Both the position numbers and the translations under genes were made by a program. This document shows positions 1 to 13,245 of a stretch of 64,000 nucleotides of DNA, piece by piece. The stretch spans positions 1,309,501 to 1,373,500 of the forward strand of contig NC_090711.1 in the NCBI RefSeq assembly GCF_040954835.1, given 5' to 3'. The stretch is from Lepisosteus oculatus (taxonomy: Eukaryota > Chordata > Actinopteri > Semionotiformes > Lepisosteidae). Every line of letters starts with the position of its first letter. Within the stretch, counting starts at the first letter, position 1. The notes beneath the pieces are model-generated. The model ran no database searches. It saw only the letters and a list, made by a program, of their open reading frames with translations, and was not told where the DNA came from.

Positions 1-1620
1 ATTCTCATCCCAAGTTTCCTAGGGAAACCTTTTTAGTCCATCAAGTTACTTTTGCCCCTCAAAGGTGCAGCCTGTGAATATCGCAGAGGCTAAAAGCGAT
101 CTCCTTAAGAGTCCTGTCCTCCTCCACACAGACTCACAGCAGTTTGATTCCCAGCATAAACAGTGGCTGGTGGAGCCACTCGAGGAGCACAGGAGCGCCA
201 GTTTCACTGTACAATCCACGCCCACACGTGCAACACCACCCCTCAACCACTGACAAGCCCCATCTGGTTCAAAACAAGAACAAAATCGATAACCTCCCAG
301 TGGAGGTAATGCACAGGGAAAATCCCTACATCAATGTGCCCTGGCCCCCACAGGCCTTCAAAGTGTATTTCAGCTAGGCAGTCCTCACTCTCGATGGCCT
401 CCTAACTAGCGAGCGGAGAGCGGTCCTGTCTATTAGCAGGGAATACACTGCACACTGGGAAATTAAACACTGTGCAGCCTCACCTGGAACTGCACTACAA
501 AACAGAGGAGCTGAGCTGGAATCACCACTGTCTGTCCTTGTCTGTTGGAAAGTCGGCCTTTATTCTGCTCCCTGCTGTGTATTTTGCGTTTCAATTCGTG
601 CAAAGGTTTGGGTTGGCAGAGCACAGGGAAAATAAAGAAATTGAGCTACAGACCATGGTACCAAAAACCTACAGTGGTAAGAAAATACCACCAATTTAAC
701 GCAGACAAATTAACACCACCACTCCCCCCATTAAAGACAGCATGACTCCGTTCTGCAAGCAGACTGGTCAGAGAATGAAGGGTAATAAAGTCAAGACCTG
801 CACATAGAGCTACTGAAATACTTCAGGTCTTTAGTGTGTCAATAAAACTAAAAAATGTAAAATTACTCAGGCTTTAATATGTTCTAGCAAGCAACAGATT
901 CCAGCTTTTTAAGGGCTACAAAATGTCCTTCTGCCCTCTCTCTCATGCAACCCAGCTTTGCAGGCTCCAAGTGGGACGGACCGAAGCCCACAGTCTCCTT
1001 GTCTGCGGACATCACTCTGTCCTGGGAGTAAGAAGACCCACTTTCTTGCTCCAACTTGCCCTTCAACAGCTCTGGCGGTTTTAATACATATGCTGCCCTT
1101 ATCGTATCCCCCGCCCTGTACTGGGAGACAGGCTCCCACAGGGCAGGTGTGATTGTGCCGCGTTGAAACCCAGCGTGAAAAAGGAGAGTGGCATTAAAAT
1201 AACTGTGTAAATACCAAATATTCATTGAGAATTAAAATGATTAACTGTTCTCTTTGGACCATACTGTTTATGTTTGTGTTGTGAGGATCTTTCTACACGC
1301 ACGTCTGTACAGAACATTTACTTAGAATAATCGAGGGAAAGGTGTGCAGGCAGCTCTGGAATTAAACAGTTGAGACTAAGACATCTGGGCAGATTTACGA
1401 GGCTTTGCACCGAAGAAAAGCTTGCTCTACTCTTTGCATTCTCAGGGGAATCGAATTCTGCTGATCTGTAAGAACAGGGCACAAACGGCTTTAAAATATT
1501 AATTACAGAGTTCTCCAAAAGGCCTGAGTTATTCAGACCCCAGAATGCCGCGCCATCAGCTCTAAATTCATTTCTTTTTTTTTCTAATAAAATTGAAACA
1601 GATGGAATTTCGCTTGGTGG
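1..1620. other. unique non-coding stretch, nothing recognised
   Basis: I see no coding exon, RNA gene or recognisable repeat. The open frames here are short, overlap on both strands and match no family I know. Composition is mixed, with small AT-rich patches around 780-880 and 1180-1260. Confidence 0.5.
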
Positions 1621-1627
1621 AGAGCTG

Positions 1628-1855
1628 AACCAGGACGACTACATCATCCATACTCATTTCTTCAGCGTCGCCCAGGGCGTGACCGCGTGACTGGGATGGA
1701 GGCGCTGCAACCCACGGGCTCGAGACGAGGGGCCGTGCCCACGGTCACTCCTTCAGCTCGTCACGACCGTCGCGTCTTTACCGCAGCAAGGCCGTCTCGT
1801 GCGCGAATCCGACGCCCGGAGCTTCGCAACGTGGCGATCAAAACTCGACGCCTGA
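1628..1855. promoter_or_regulatory. CpG-dense patch (small CpG-island-like segment)
   Basis: I count about 30 CpG dinucleotides in roughly 225 bases, far denser than the flanks, where CpG is scarce as expected for methylated vertebrate DNA. Such density usually marks DNA left unmethylated in the germ line, such as a promoter or an orphan CpG island. No TATA box, splice site or recognisable first exon is evident. A 69-codon frame on the plus strand (1687-1896) crosses it but looks like a by-product of high GC. It could instead be a fragment of a CpG-rich repeat I do not recognise. Confidence 0.45.
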
Positions 1856-1869
1856 AAGAATTTGCTGGT

Positions 1870-4800
1870 ATAAGTGCATGTAATTTCTACGCATAGATTA
1901 CTTGTCTCGCAAAAGCAGACGCGAACTGTAAATGCCCCACCACCACCAATGTTCTGCAAGCTTTTCCAAAACCATTGGAGGAGTAAAATCCACAGACATG
2001 CCAAGATTTCCAATATAGGGCAAGAGCACGGGAGGAAAAGAATACATTTAAAAGTAAGGTTTAGTACTTTTAGAGTTGGAAGAAATGCTTTGTTCGGGTT
2101 TGGAATAGATTCCAGCGTAGCTGTATTCATATGCCTTCACGAGAAAAACATTTGATTTCACAAAAACAGCTATTTATTTCCAGAACAGACCTTACCCTCT
2201 CCGCCGAAAGTCTCACACACTAGATTTCACATAAATGAATAAGGGACCAGCCCCACTATCCACCGGCCCGTTTCAACACGATACCGAGAGTAGGAGCAGT
2301 GTAGTAACACTGCAGTGGTAGAGTAGGAATAGACATGCATTCTTTCGCGTACATTTCTCCACAACACCGGGGAAACTGTTTTACAGTCGAGGGTTTTATT
2401 AAAAAAAAAATCACGATTTCAAGCCATCCCGTGCTCTGCGATTCTGGAAAATCGGGGAAGCATCTTCTTGGAACTGACGTCATACTTTGCTTCGCGTGGA
2501 ACGGCTGGTCTTTTCCGGAATGCGCGTGTTCGAGGCCTCAGGTGCACTACACCATCCGCACAGCAGGTGGCAGCCTGAGCCCGGACGCGCAGCTCTTTGG
2601 CTGATCCTATGTGTGATATCAGACATGCCCCTGCGGGGCAAGCAGGCGGGGTAAAGAGGGAAGCAACAGTGCTAATGAGCCCTGAGCCTGTTCGCTGCCC
2701 CCACTCCTCACGCACGTCCTGCTGGGGAGCTGCTGATGGTCTGAGCTCACACTCACTCGCCTCTCATGCCTGTACCTGTGTGCTTACAGCAGGCAGACTG
2801 GCCGGCGCTGGGTCTACCCGCAGGTTAAGGAGAGAGGCGAAGAGACCTGCAGAGAGCCTGCTGTGCTTGTTTAAAGAGCTCTCCTTCCCCCAGAGAGACC
2901 AAAGCCCCGTGCAACACAGGACCTTTAGACTTTTTTGTTCACAGGCTCTGAAAGAACACAGAGCTACACCTCCAACTCCCCTATTTCTGTTCAACTGGAA
3001 ACACCTGCACACCTGCACCCCTCCTGGCGATGAGCCAGCAGCCTGTTCCACTCAGAGGTACAGTCCCAGCCAGGGGAGTCTCAGGGCTCAAGTACGGACG
3101 TGGCCCGGACCCCATCTCCTGTTACACTTGTACCTTTCAACTTTTCCAATCCCTTAAAAAAAAACGTCAGGGCCGTTTTGCCCTAGTTGGGTTGAAAACA
3201 GCTCGGTGCTGCTCTCGGCTTGATTTGAGAAGACGGGTGTCCTACCCATTGGTCCATACAGACGAACAGCCAATGAAGTCTTGCACATAGGATTTTTAAA
3301 ATTGGCATTACGTTGCATTGCAGCAGACAGTACATATTTGTGTAAAAAATGAGTAATAAATATTGCAGTGATAAAAATCAAGACCTGATTTTCTATCCGA
3401 GTTTTCCCAATAAGACAAGTGCTTACAAAACAACCTGGAACACTCGTCCAGCGCCTGGAGCAGGTGTTCCCCCTCTCTCACTTCAATAAGAGAACCGAGA
3501 TTCATACATAAAAATAGTAGTGGTACTAGATACATGAATATCAAATAAGAACAAATGCAAAGAAAAATCAGAAACAATGAAAAAAAAATCAATATTACAC
3601 ATCCTTGGGTTCCTAATACATTTTTTTAAATCCACCCAGCACAAACATGAGCTGTTTATTGCAGAAACGGCCCGGGTCCCCTCGGGAGTGCAGTTCCTGT
3701 CTGCTGCTGCACGGAGCTGAAGTGTTCGTCTGCAAATGATGAATCTTGTTCGATAAATGTAAATAACATGAAAAATCCATTACACATTTCGCAGATAAAG
3801 GGGGCAAAAAAATCCTGATTGTTTTAGCAAGAGAAACAGAAATCCTTCTAGAGGTAATGTATTTACGTGAATGCCATTAAATTTTAAAGCAGACACGAGT
3901 TCTCTCATTCCCTGAAGAGCTTATTTTGCCACATCTCCTCCAGTGCTCTCACTGAACCATCCTCCATGCAGAGAACAATCTGTATCCAAGAACATAGACT
4001 TCGCTTTACTAATCACCTTCTGTGGAATGTACTTAGAATTAAAGCATCCCTGGTGAGTCGCTAAAGTCGTGCATGACGTTTCAAATGTTGTCCAGGAGAT
4101 GCGGAGAACAGTTATTTTAAGATGAGCAGTGCTGGCGTAGAATGATACAACTGTGACAAAGCACTGAGCACAAAGTGGAGCAGGCACAAACCCACCCAGT
4201 CATATATTTGGACGCCTGGGCTAAGGCAACATGCAGGGCCTGATGCAGACAGCCATACATAATGCATTTTTATGCAGTATGAAAGTAGGTTAGGAAAACT
4301 AGACAGCTGCACTATTTCAGTGTCTGTGGCTCTAATGGGCTGTACTGCTCTACAGAAAGGTTTATGTGGAGTGAAGGCAGCCCAGGTTTGGACTCACAGG
4401 AATCAAATCACGCCTTTAATCAGACCAGATGTGGGCTGTTTGTTGAGCAGAAGGTTTGTAGAGTGTCTTTAACTGCTCTGGAAGAACACTTACTGTATAT
4501 TTTTAAAAATGTCCTTAAGGACTTGTCTCTAAGCCCAGGAAGATGAACAGCAGCGCACAGTTATGCAGATTCCTTTTAACTAACTTCTAAGAGGATTTAC
4601 AGTTCTTCTAAAAGAGAGCTGCACCTGAGCTTAATTAAGGCTCTGTTCAGATGAAGGAGAATATTGCGTGAAAAGAGGGCTGAGAAAGAAGAAGATAACA
4701 AGGTCTGGAACAGCAGAAAGCAGGGTCACTGTCATTGCAGCTCACTGTGACAACATTGACCTGCCCCTGCCTAACACAGCGGGAACTTTCAATTTAAATG

Positions 4801-5535
4801 AACATCACACCTATAATTTAAAAACCCAATGCAATAAGAAACAGATACTAAATAGCTTTTGTTTACTCATCTCAGGGAAGTTTGCCAAGGCTTGAATTAT
4901 GCATGGATGTTTTTATACCCCGTCGAAATCCTTCTTAAAGGAGAAAATTATTGATTTATTTATTTCCTCTCCTTCAGTTGGGGCTCCTCCTCTCCAAAAT
5001 CAGCTGAGCCTGGAATGATGGCTTTCTCTGGCCGGGACCGTCCTCCAAACAAGATTGTGCAAAAAACAGAATAAACCTGCAGGCACGAAAACAGAGTGAT
5101 GGCACTTCAGTCTACCAAAAATCTCTTAGACAGGAGCAGGATGAAAGACAGATTTCATGATTTTGTTTACATTTATTTATGCATGCAGGTCTGTGCGATT
5201 TCTTTTTAATTTGAAAATGAAAGGAGTCAACTAGATTGGCCTTTGCTTTTTTGGAGTTCATCCGAAGGAAAATCAAAACAGGTACAGGAGGGAAATCGAT
5301 ACATTATTGATTTTAATGAATGATCATTGTATGTGGACATGAACCCTCGGAGAAGCAAAACAGACATCAGCTGTAGGGAAGATACTGCCAACAATTTGGT
5401 GCTTACATTTTTACATAAAGGTTATCCAAAATTTCAAAGAAACCAGATTCAGCATAACTTGCCTCGAGTCCTGTGCTACAAAGACAGTCTTGGGACTCTG
5501 GACTGGTAGTGTTTGCTTTCATCAAACAGCTAGGC
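1870..5535. other. unique non-coding stretch
   Basis: No gene or mobile element is recognised, apart from a one-mismatch CTCF-like motif at 2560. The 186-codon frame at 2597-3157 resembles no protein family I know, and its length is within chance expectation. AT-rich sequence at 3290-3900 and 4800-5320 has short homopolymer runs but no clear structure. Confidence 0.45.
2560..2573 (+). promoter_or_regulatory. CTCF-like motif
   Basis: The 14-mer ACAGCAGGTGGCAG matches the vertebrate CTCF core CCASYAGRKGGCRS at every position except the first. CTCF is the zinc-finger insulator and loop-anchor protein. The call is from motif only, and about as many matches of this quality occur by chance as by function. 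Confidence 0.35.
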
Positions 5536-5539
5536 AAAG

Positions 5540-5812
5540 GCAATATGAGAACATAAGAAAGGTTAAAATGAGAGGACACCTTTTGGCAGCCCACTTGGTA
5601 ATTAGTAGTTAATTGTTACAAGAATCTCATGCAGCCATTTCTTGAAAGAAGCCAGAGTACCGGCTTCAGCAACATGACTAGGTAGCTTGTTCCATACTCC
5701 CACAACCCTTTGTGTACAGAAGTGGTATTCTGCTGTCAGTTTTAAAAGCACTTCTATGTAGTTCTGGCTTCTGCTTATAGCAAAGTAATAATGAAATAAA
5801 TCTGACTGAGAC
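5540..5812 (-). mobile_element. CR1/Rex-like LINE, 3' end fragment
   Basis: Read on the minus strand, 5602-5814 is an uninterrupted 70-residue frame ending the reverse-transcriptase ORF. It contains VGVWNKLPSHVAEAGTLASF, followed by a KKWL-type tail, which is the C-terminal signature seen in CR1/Rex-like (Jockey-superfamily) LINEs. The untranslated end follows at 5540-5600 and ends near an 'agaacataagaaagg' type sequence. The element is severely 5' truncated, as is normal for LINE insertions. It shares its sequence pattern with the copies near 30.6, 54.2, 55.6 and 58.0 kb. It is inactive because no catalytic domain remains. Confidence 0.75.
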
Positions 5813-6594
5813 ATTCAAACACAGACACTTTGCTTTGGACATTACAGACAAAAAAATGATCCGCCCGGAAGAGAGGTGTGTCTGACTCTCCGGCTGTCTG
5901 GTCTACAGAGCCTAATCTCCCAGCTAGACACGACAATATTAAGTGACCTGAGCTGGCCAGGGAGCAAGGGCTTTGTGTGTTGGAGGTAGACACTGTCTTA
6001 TTGCTGGTACAATATTAGACGACCTTCACAGTCCTTGACCTCTGCCTTAATAAGACCGCTGTCTTGCTGGGTCCCCCTGGAGCTGTGGATTCGACTTCCA
6101 AGCGAAAAGCCCCAAGCGTTTCTGTCTGCGGCCAGCCAGCAGTCAAAACATTGAAGGCAGCTGCACAAGGCTCTGTAGATTAGAAACAAAAGCCTTGTAA
6201 GGAAGGGGCAGCGGCAGGAGAAGGCTATTGTCATGAGAAACATGCTTCATAAACCCGCACACCACCCTCTCTTCTGCTCAGACCCACTGAATATTTCAAG
6301 AAGCGTTCGCCTGGTGTGCACAAGGCAGTTGTCCTCCTTAAGTGAGGCCAGGAAAAATGGGAAAACTGTGCTGTTGTGGGCTTTCTGAAGTGTCCTGTGA
6401 ATGTGCAGCAGAGAAAGCCTTTTTTAAAAAGTCAGGGAAGTCAATAAGAACCTGCAGCTCCTTCACGATTTCATCTCTTTTATATGATGACCACCTGCCC
6501 TCAGGGAGCTGGGAAAGAGATGCTGAACGTCCACTGGCTGGGTATCGATTTCCACTTCCTGTCCCCGAGATTCCCAGGCATCTGTGAGAGCACT

Positions 6595-6690
6595 GCTTGC
6601 TTTCAGACAGCCCGGCGTTTAATTATCTCATGGCTGGTTTGATTATAGCTGCCTATTGATCCTGAACAAATTGATGTAATAAGGTATAAA
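6595..6690. promoter_or_regulatory. candidate conserved non-coding element (short, homeodomain sites)
   Basis: This AT-rich island lies in GC-richer flanks. It contains TAATTA at 6620-6625, a second TGATTATA block and two ATTGAT-type sites within 60 bases. That site clustering, with no repeat character, is typical of developmental enhancers. I picked it by eye, and no conservation data support it. Confidence 0.3.
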
Positions 6691-6699
6691 TGAACCGTC

Positions 6700-9600
6700 A
6701 CCAGGGGAGGGAGACACTCGCACAGAGATGGAAAGGAAGGGGGAAAGGGCTGATCCCTTGCTCTTGATTCTGCACACTACTCCCTGGGGCTTGTTATCCA
6801 GCCTGGGAGGGCTGGGAGAGAGGCAGTTGTATCCCTGCAGCCTAGATGGACCTGCAGAAGCCGTCCCGAGCGCCGGCCTTTATTTAGGAGACCAGCCCGT
6901 CCCTAAAGCTCAGGGCGCTGATTTATCTAAAGGGCAAAGCACTGATCCGAGCTCACACATCAGACAGACAGGAGGTGTGCTTGAGCCTTTTTCTGATGGA
7001 TCCCGGTCTCGTGTTTCCTGCTGCCGGATAGTCACATGCCCTGCAGGTGCAACCAGTCCGGCAGATGGAACGAGTGCTGAGTTAGTGAAGTTAGAGACGT
7101 GTGGCAGCCTTGGCCACTCGCCGCTACACTGCTCCTGTTCCTGACAATACGAACCCCCAGTGTCCCTCCCGGGACTCCACACACAGCCTGTATAACGCAA
7201 ACGACCCACAGAACCCCATGGATTGAAGCCCCTGTGCCATTTCCGTTTCTTCTGTTGGACACCCACAGCCTGTGGATGTTCCCGAAGAGTTTGGCTGTGC
7301 TACATTCACGTTCTATTTTATTTGCTGTTTCTATTCAAGTAAAAACATTCCACCACCGGGATTGGATTCAGCGTTTCTCAATCTCTTCTGCTTCATTCCT
7401 CGCTATTTACAGACATCTGCACTGACATTGAGCCCACACAAGCTTGCTTTTAGCTAACGTCTTGCATGGCACCACAGCCACGCTGCCTCGTTCCCAGCAG
7501 GGGTTCATGGAGCTCTCAATAGTCAGGATTCATCTCTTCTTCAAGAAATCCGTTCTGTTTATGTTAAAGGGCTCAAGGGGACGCTGCTCTTCAATGTATT
7601 TTGAAATGTAAAGCCTTTCCAGGTGACTACTCATCGAGGGCATGAAGCAGTATTTGGGTTTTGGCACTTGGACCTGTGCAACAGTGGTCACTGAGGCAAT
7701 AACTCCAGTGGTTTCCATGGCAGCTGTGTCCACCCTTGACCACAAGGTTAATCCTTTGTGCCCACTGCCAAGGCCGGGCTCCTGGCATCACTACTAAATT
7801 CGTTTTCCTGCTGCATTTACAGAAACTGACCTCTCTCATCCTAATGCACACACCGTGTGGATTTTCCATCTCATACAATATTCCTTTATTTTTCCAATTG
7901 AGAACTAATAGTCATTGACAGTGACAGTGTGGAGACCCATTGATCTCAGCTGGGTGGTGTGAAGAGCAATAACAGGGGCTCACCTGGGATAGGAACTCCC
8001 AGCCCTGCAGTCGGCAGTCCTGAGCCCTGACCACAGCTCCACTCTCCTGCCCTGCTCACTCCCTGGAGACACGGTCCCATTTCACAGCACAGCACAGCGC
8101 TCTCCAGTTCAGGCTCTGGCAAGAGGTAAGAATCATATTGAAGACGCAGGCAGACGGGTCTGGGGACTGTAGTTTATTAAACAATGGCAGCATCAGGATC
8201 TTAATATTTTATTTAAGGTCACTTCTGAACATGCTACCCCCTGTGACTACAAACAGAAATGTACTTGATTAGGTTGTTAGACGGCACACCTGTGAATTGA
8301 GTTACCAACACCAGGGACATGAGTGCTGAATAAACTCACAAACAATATCATTGTCAAGCAATTGCAGCTGAAGAAACCATTAATAAGACAGGATACATTC
8401 TAGAGTAACACCGTTGGAGATGATACCTGTGTCTACGAATATGTTCACTGGAAATGTTTCTGTCAGGTTGCAGAAATCCATACGTTCTGGAAGAGAGCTG
8501 CTGTCTGAACGAGGCTACATGCCAAATCTGAAGAAACACAACTGTCTTCCCAAACACAGCAGAGTCTAATTTCCATAATGACAAGTACTTCCAAGCACCA
8601 CTCAGAGATAGCAACTGCAGGGCAGGAGCCAGATTCGCAGAAAATAAGTCTATTATCCTGTGCAAATTATGTACCATAATTATACCCATAATGAAGATTC
8701 CATTAAGGAGGGATTTTGTTTCATTTCAATGCTTTTGTTGTTTTAAGATATTTTTTAACACACAATAGGTATTGTCGTCATCAGTAAGGTGTAGTCAACC
8801 TTCCCTGTTGCCGACACGAGAAGCGGAAGCACACCAGACCGCCCTGGACAGGTTTATTCTTCCCCAGCTGGAGATCCTCAGATCGTGGGGGAGAGCTGCT
8901 TACTCTGAGCCTTTATTAAGGCACTGCTGAATGGGTGCATGATCCTTAATCAAAACTGTGGAGTGTCTTTCAGACATTGGCTCACAGTGTGTTTTAAATA
9001 GACAGACTTGTATTGCAGGGGGGAGATCGAATCCAGAATGCCCTATTTTGGTCTCTTGTAAGTTGCAGAGGTTTGTAACCACAAATATCCCTTTCTTTCC
9101 AAGGGACTGTGATCGTTTTGAATGGATCTATTGTAGAGCACAGGAAAGCCATGGGAAAAAGTGTGCAGATCTTGTAGACTTTGGAAAAATGTCTGATACT
9201 GTAAGAAGCGAAGCAGTCACTTGCTGAAACAAGTCAGGTTTGCTGGAGAAGTGCTGGCCGGGGTTTCTGGGTCTGTGCAGCTGGGTGCAGGAGGAGTCAG
9301 GATTCCTGGGCCTGAGGCAGCAGAGGTATCGAGGGCTCGAGGCAGAGCAGAACTGCAGCCTCGTATCTCGCCAGCGCACCTGTGAGCCCGCAGCCTCGCC
9401 AGGCTAAGTCTGCTGTGGGCACGAGGAGGAATGGGGCTTGATTTATTTAAACAAGCAGCCCCCAGAATGCAGGTCTGTGGCCTCAGACTAAGCTCCGCTT
9501 TCCGCCTCCAGCCACTCTAAGGCAGCCAGACTGAGCTCCTACAGCTGCACAACCGTCTCATGTCCACAGCAATCACCCTGCCCGGGCCAGCCGGAGATCC

Positions 9601-9750
9601 AGGGTGCTGGTGCTGTCCAGCTCGTTCCCGTCCCTCAGACAACGCGATCAGAGAGACCGAGCGGAAGATCACTGGTTCATCACACAGTAATTGCTTTCCA
9701 CCCTCAACAAGGGAAACAAAAGCCTTGAATGAGAAATCTTCTGTATTTCT
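6700..9750. other. unique non-coding stretch
   Basis: No gene is recognised. Minus-strand frames at 7530-7745 (71 codons) and 8354-8689 (111 codons) are the most protein-like, but neither resembles a known family. The first has no ATG at its beginning, and no convincing splice sites bracket either. Simple CA- and CT-rich stretches occur at 8030-8100. Confidence 0.4.
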
Positions 9751-9759
9751 GATGCATCA

Positions 9760-9965
9760 TTTATGAACAGCCGAGTTAGATTTCGACACTCTAAGTGAAT
9801 ATTAAATGTATTTCTTTTTTAGCTAATTAGCATCTCCTCACCAGCAGAGACTCTCTTATTTTCAGGATAATTGATAAATTAAAACCAAATTGCCTACGTG
9901 GGCAGGATTTTAATGAGGATTTTTATCCCACTGCTGCTCGGAAGGGCTTCATCTCCACAAACCTG
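9760..9965. promoter_or_regulatory. candidate conserved non-coding element
   Basis: This AT-rich, non-repetitive island carries the palindromic homeodomain site CTAATTAG at 9823-9830, a TGATAAATTAAAA run and a TTTTAATGAG site. It is flanked by GC-rich DNA that lacks such sites. The composition resembles vertebrate developmental enhancers. This is inference from motif clustering only. Confidence 0.35.
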
Positions 9966-9969
9966 AGGT

Positions 9970-12900
9970 TAATGAATGTTGCTTCCCGAAGAACTGTGTG
10001 GCCGTCTTTTGCGCCATATGGTTTTCCATGTTGTGCAATTAATTAAAAAAAAAACTTACGGAGTGAAAAAAATCCCAAACATGCACACAAAACAAATTCT
10101 ACCAAAGGTGAGGGGTGCTCATTGTGTAGCATGAAGTGGGTTATTTCATATGGCTCATAAAGACATTTCCCATTATGTTTGTAATAGGATTCACAGGCAG
10201 ATACAGTTACAGTGAGCACATTTTCTGCAAGGTTTAAACCCATTTTAATGATGTAAAGGTCAGCAGAGGGAACTTGTTTGCTGATGAGAGGTGCTGAAAC
10301 ACTGCATCATTCCCAGTGATTTCCCGGTGGGCTACACTGTAAAAATGGGTTTATTCTTTACAGGAAATTAGCTGCTGCACTAAAGGCCTTTGCCGTCTGA
10401 GCTCCTGCAGGGAGATTGGAAACTTTAGCGATGTTAATCCCTTTTTTTGGAAGTTACAGCCAGCTTGATCCGGGGGGCTCTGGCATCACCTGCTGCCTTG
10501 TTCTGTAGGTGCGAGCCCGCTCTGGCCGGGGAAAGTCGGCGGATTAAAAGGTGAGCCTGGCGGATGACTGGCGGATGCCGGCCCGCGCGCCAGGCCAGAG
10601 ATCGCTCCTCATCCATCACGGCTGACACGCAGGCAGGCTCCGACACAGGACAGAGGGAGAGCAGGAAATGAAACACTCGTTCTCACTCTCGCCAGCCGGG
10701 GGTGAGTAAGGCTCTGGATAGGGAGCTGCTCCAGCTAAAGCACTCTGATAAAAACAGGCTTTGTTTTAACACAAAGACCCTTCCTCTCCTGATATACGGG
10801 CAGAGGCGGGGATCGTTGTGTTTTTACAAAATTCCTATCTAAGCAGGAAGGCTTTGGTGCGTGTGCTGGATACGCCGGTTAAGTGCTCGATGGATTTGCA
10901 GCACCCGTTCGCTTGGCTGGACTCCTGACGCAGGCGGCAGACACCTGGGCTCCACAGCAGGAGAATCCAAGGGGAAGCAATCCCGCCCCATGGAGCGTCC
11001 CTCCTGGTGCGATGACGCCACCCGCCCGGTGATTCAGTGTGGTTGATTCATCCCACCTGCGCGCCTGTGTGAGGTCACTGCAGACCGCGGGCTGGCCCCG
11101 AGCCCCATCTGACAGAACCCCTCCGCTGCATCTACGCACGTTCCCCTGTGGCTGCAATGACAGACCCCTCGCCGGCCCAGGCCCCTGCGCGCTCTTAAAT
11201 CCACGCCTCGGCCTGGCGTCTGCGGTGCCGAAGCGAGGCCATGTGCTGGGTGGGAGGCTGCGCCTGGCCCTGCCAGTGTCCTCAGTGGGTACAGCTATGC
11301 TGCAGGCGCAGAGGCGGGGGGGGGCAGCCAGCGAGCTGAGGGTACAGTTTTGGATGTTTTATTTCTCCTACGCTGCTGGTGCTGATTACCTGTTGCTGCT
11401 GCAGATCATTGTTGTCTGCGGCTGTGCGTTGGCAGCACTGTAATGGAGCCCTGTGAGTGGAGCTGATTGGGTCAGCAGAGGCTGGGCAGGACAGGCTCGT
11501 CTCGCTGCTGCCCAGTCCATACCGTTCCCTCCCACAGGGACTGACGGACAGGGAAGGGTAAGGGATAGAGGGAGGCAGAGAGGAGGGAGGAGCGGGAAAA
11601 TGAGGGAGGAAGAGAGAGAGTGGACGAGGGCGAGGTGAGAGCTCGCCTGTCTGTTGAATCTGACTCTGTCCGCCACGTCATTTCAACCCCAGCACTTCTG
11701 AGTGTGTGTGTGAGAGCGCGCGAGAGACACACAGGGACTCTGAGGGGATGAGGAGGAACAGGAGGAACGCTTGGATGAAAAGGCCACGAGAACAATAGGG
11801 CTCAGATGACGGCCGATCACACAGCGTACACTCTTCCTCGCCCGGGTCTCTCCTCTGCCTCCCTGCGGCACCTCTGTCCCTCTCCTCCCCTGGAGCTCTG
11901 GCGAGGAGGCAGGGGTGGTGGTTGCTGGGGGGGTTAGCACATAAGAATAAAAACACATTTTCTCATTGCCTGGTTCCCCCTGGGGTCTCCTCGTTTTCAT
12001 ATCGTGACACACTTATGGAGAACAAGTGAAGGGGAAAGGGGGGAGGGGACACTGGATTCCACTCACAGGGATTTGTTTTACAGTTGAAAAAGAACAGAAT
12101 AGAAAAATAAATACCATGTTCGGTCCTCCCTGCAACAGGACACCAGCTGCCTGGAGGACCAACAGTGCCGCCCCAGAGATCAGCTGCGTCCAGTTCTGAG
12201 GTCAGGCTGTCTCCTGCTATTCTTTCTTACCCTCCCTTCCACCCTAAAAAAGCAGCAGAGGAGGAAAGAAAGGTTCTCGGCGATTCTAGCAAGGCAAAAC
12301 GGCTAAATAATTTAGAGCAGCCTCACTAATCCAGAGCCTCCCGAGCTGGAGTCTGAGTGCAGGGCGATGAGCAGCAGACACCCAGAGGAGAAACCGGCAG
12401 CCTTTTCACAGCCACACGTCTGAGGAGGGGGGACGGCGAAGCCCCCTTTCAACTGCTGCAGATCCGCGGCACCACGTCCTGTCCGGGCGGTTAACGAGCC
12501 TCCCGAGTTGGAGACGCGCTCTCTCCCGGACCTGTCAGAGATATTTGCCAAGAAAATAACAGGCCTTTTCTTTAAAGCCAGAACTGGATTCTCTGGCTTT
12601 CATTGAATTCACCCACCTCCGCCCTCCTAACTCCACCCCGTGCTTGCATTTTCCACAGGCCCCCGAATCCGGGTGTCCGTGCTCCCGCTGCCTCACACGC
12701 ACCAGAGAGCCCTCTCCTGCTCTGCTCCGAGGAGGACCTCGGCGGATCTGCATCCAGCGGAGGGTTCTGCACGTCGCCCAGGGCTACATTCCGCTCATTT
12801 TCGCAGACGCTTCTGAGCGCCAGAAATCTAATATTTGTTGAAATGACTGATTCAGCTCCACATCCAATACCGCGGGCTGGAGCCGCCGCCTTCTCAGTCA
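9970..12900. other. mostly GC-rich unique stretch with purine tracts
   Basis: No coding gene is recognised. The stretch at 10430-11330 is GC-rich with scattered CpG. A G/A-rich tract at 11545-11640 and a short GT/GA run at 11700-11730 are simple-sequence DNA. The 134-codon frames at 11039-11443 and 12603-13007 match no family I know and are explained by low stop-codon density at high GC. A 9-bp perfect inverted repeat (12574-12582 with 12592-12600) is present but short. Confidence 0.4.
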
Positions 12901-12929
12901 CCCCGCCTGGGGGCAGCGCCTGCTGCCGC

Positions 12930-13245
12930 CTGTGGTCTTTATTCTCTCATTTACATTGTTTTCCGTCACAAATCTGGAATATAGGATTTACTATCATCTC
13001 CCTCTGAGACACCTATAATGCGATAAGAACCCACATTGAGATGAATTTCTATCTCATAATAAGATGGCATTATGCAGCAAAAATGTGCAAAGCCTTGAAG
13101 TAATTTTGTTCTGTGGACTGCAGAATGTACCTGAAGCTGAAGGTCTTTTTGAAATCCCAGGGTAAAAAAAATGTCATTTGCACACACTGTGCATCTTATC
13201 TGATTAATAAATAAATTCCATCTAAGCCCTTTTTCTTCTCTGTTC
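12930..13245. promoter_or_regulatory. candidate conserved non-coding element
   Basis: This is an abrupt switch from GC-rich to AT-rich, repeat-free sequence. It has TTATCTGATTAATAAATAAATT near the right end and several CATAATAAGAT / CATTATGCA type sites inside. A 129-codon minus-strand frame (12966-13355) crosses it. I cannot match it to any protein and think the open frame is incidental, but a cross-species alignment would settle coding against non-coding. Confidence 0.35.

Noticed and set aside
7530..7745. 71-codon minus-strand frame that looks protein-like
   Set aside because: It has no ATG at its beginning, no splice signals I trust and no family match.
10691..10710. Plus-strand splice-donor consensus (G|GTGAGTAAG at 10701)
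   Set aside because: A lone donor-like string is expected often by chance; no open exon ends there.
12574..12600. 9-bp inverted repeat with 9-base loop
   Set aside because: Many of this size are expected by chance in 64 kb.
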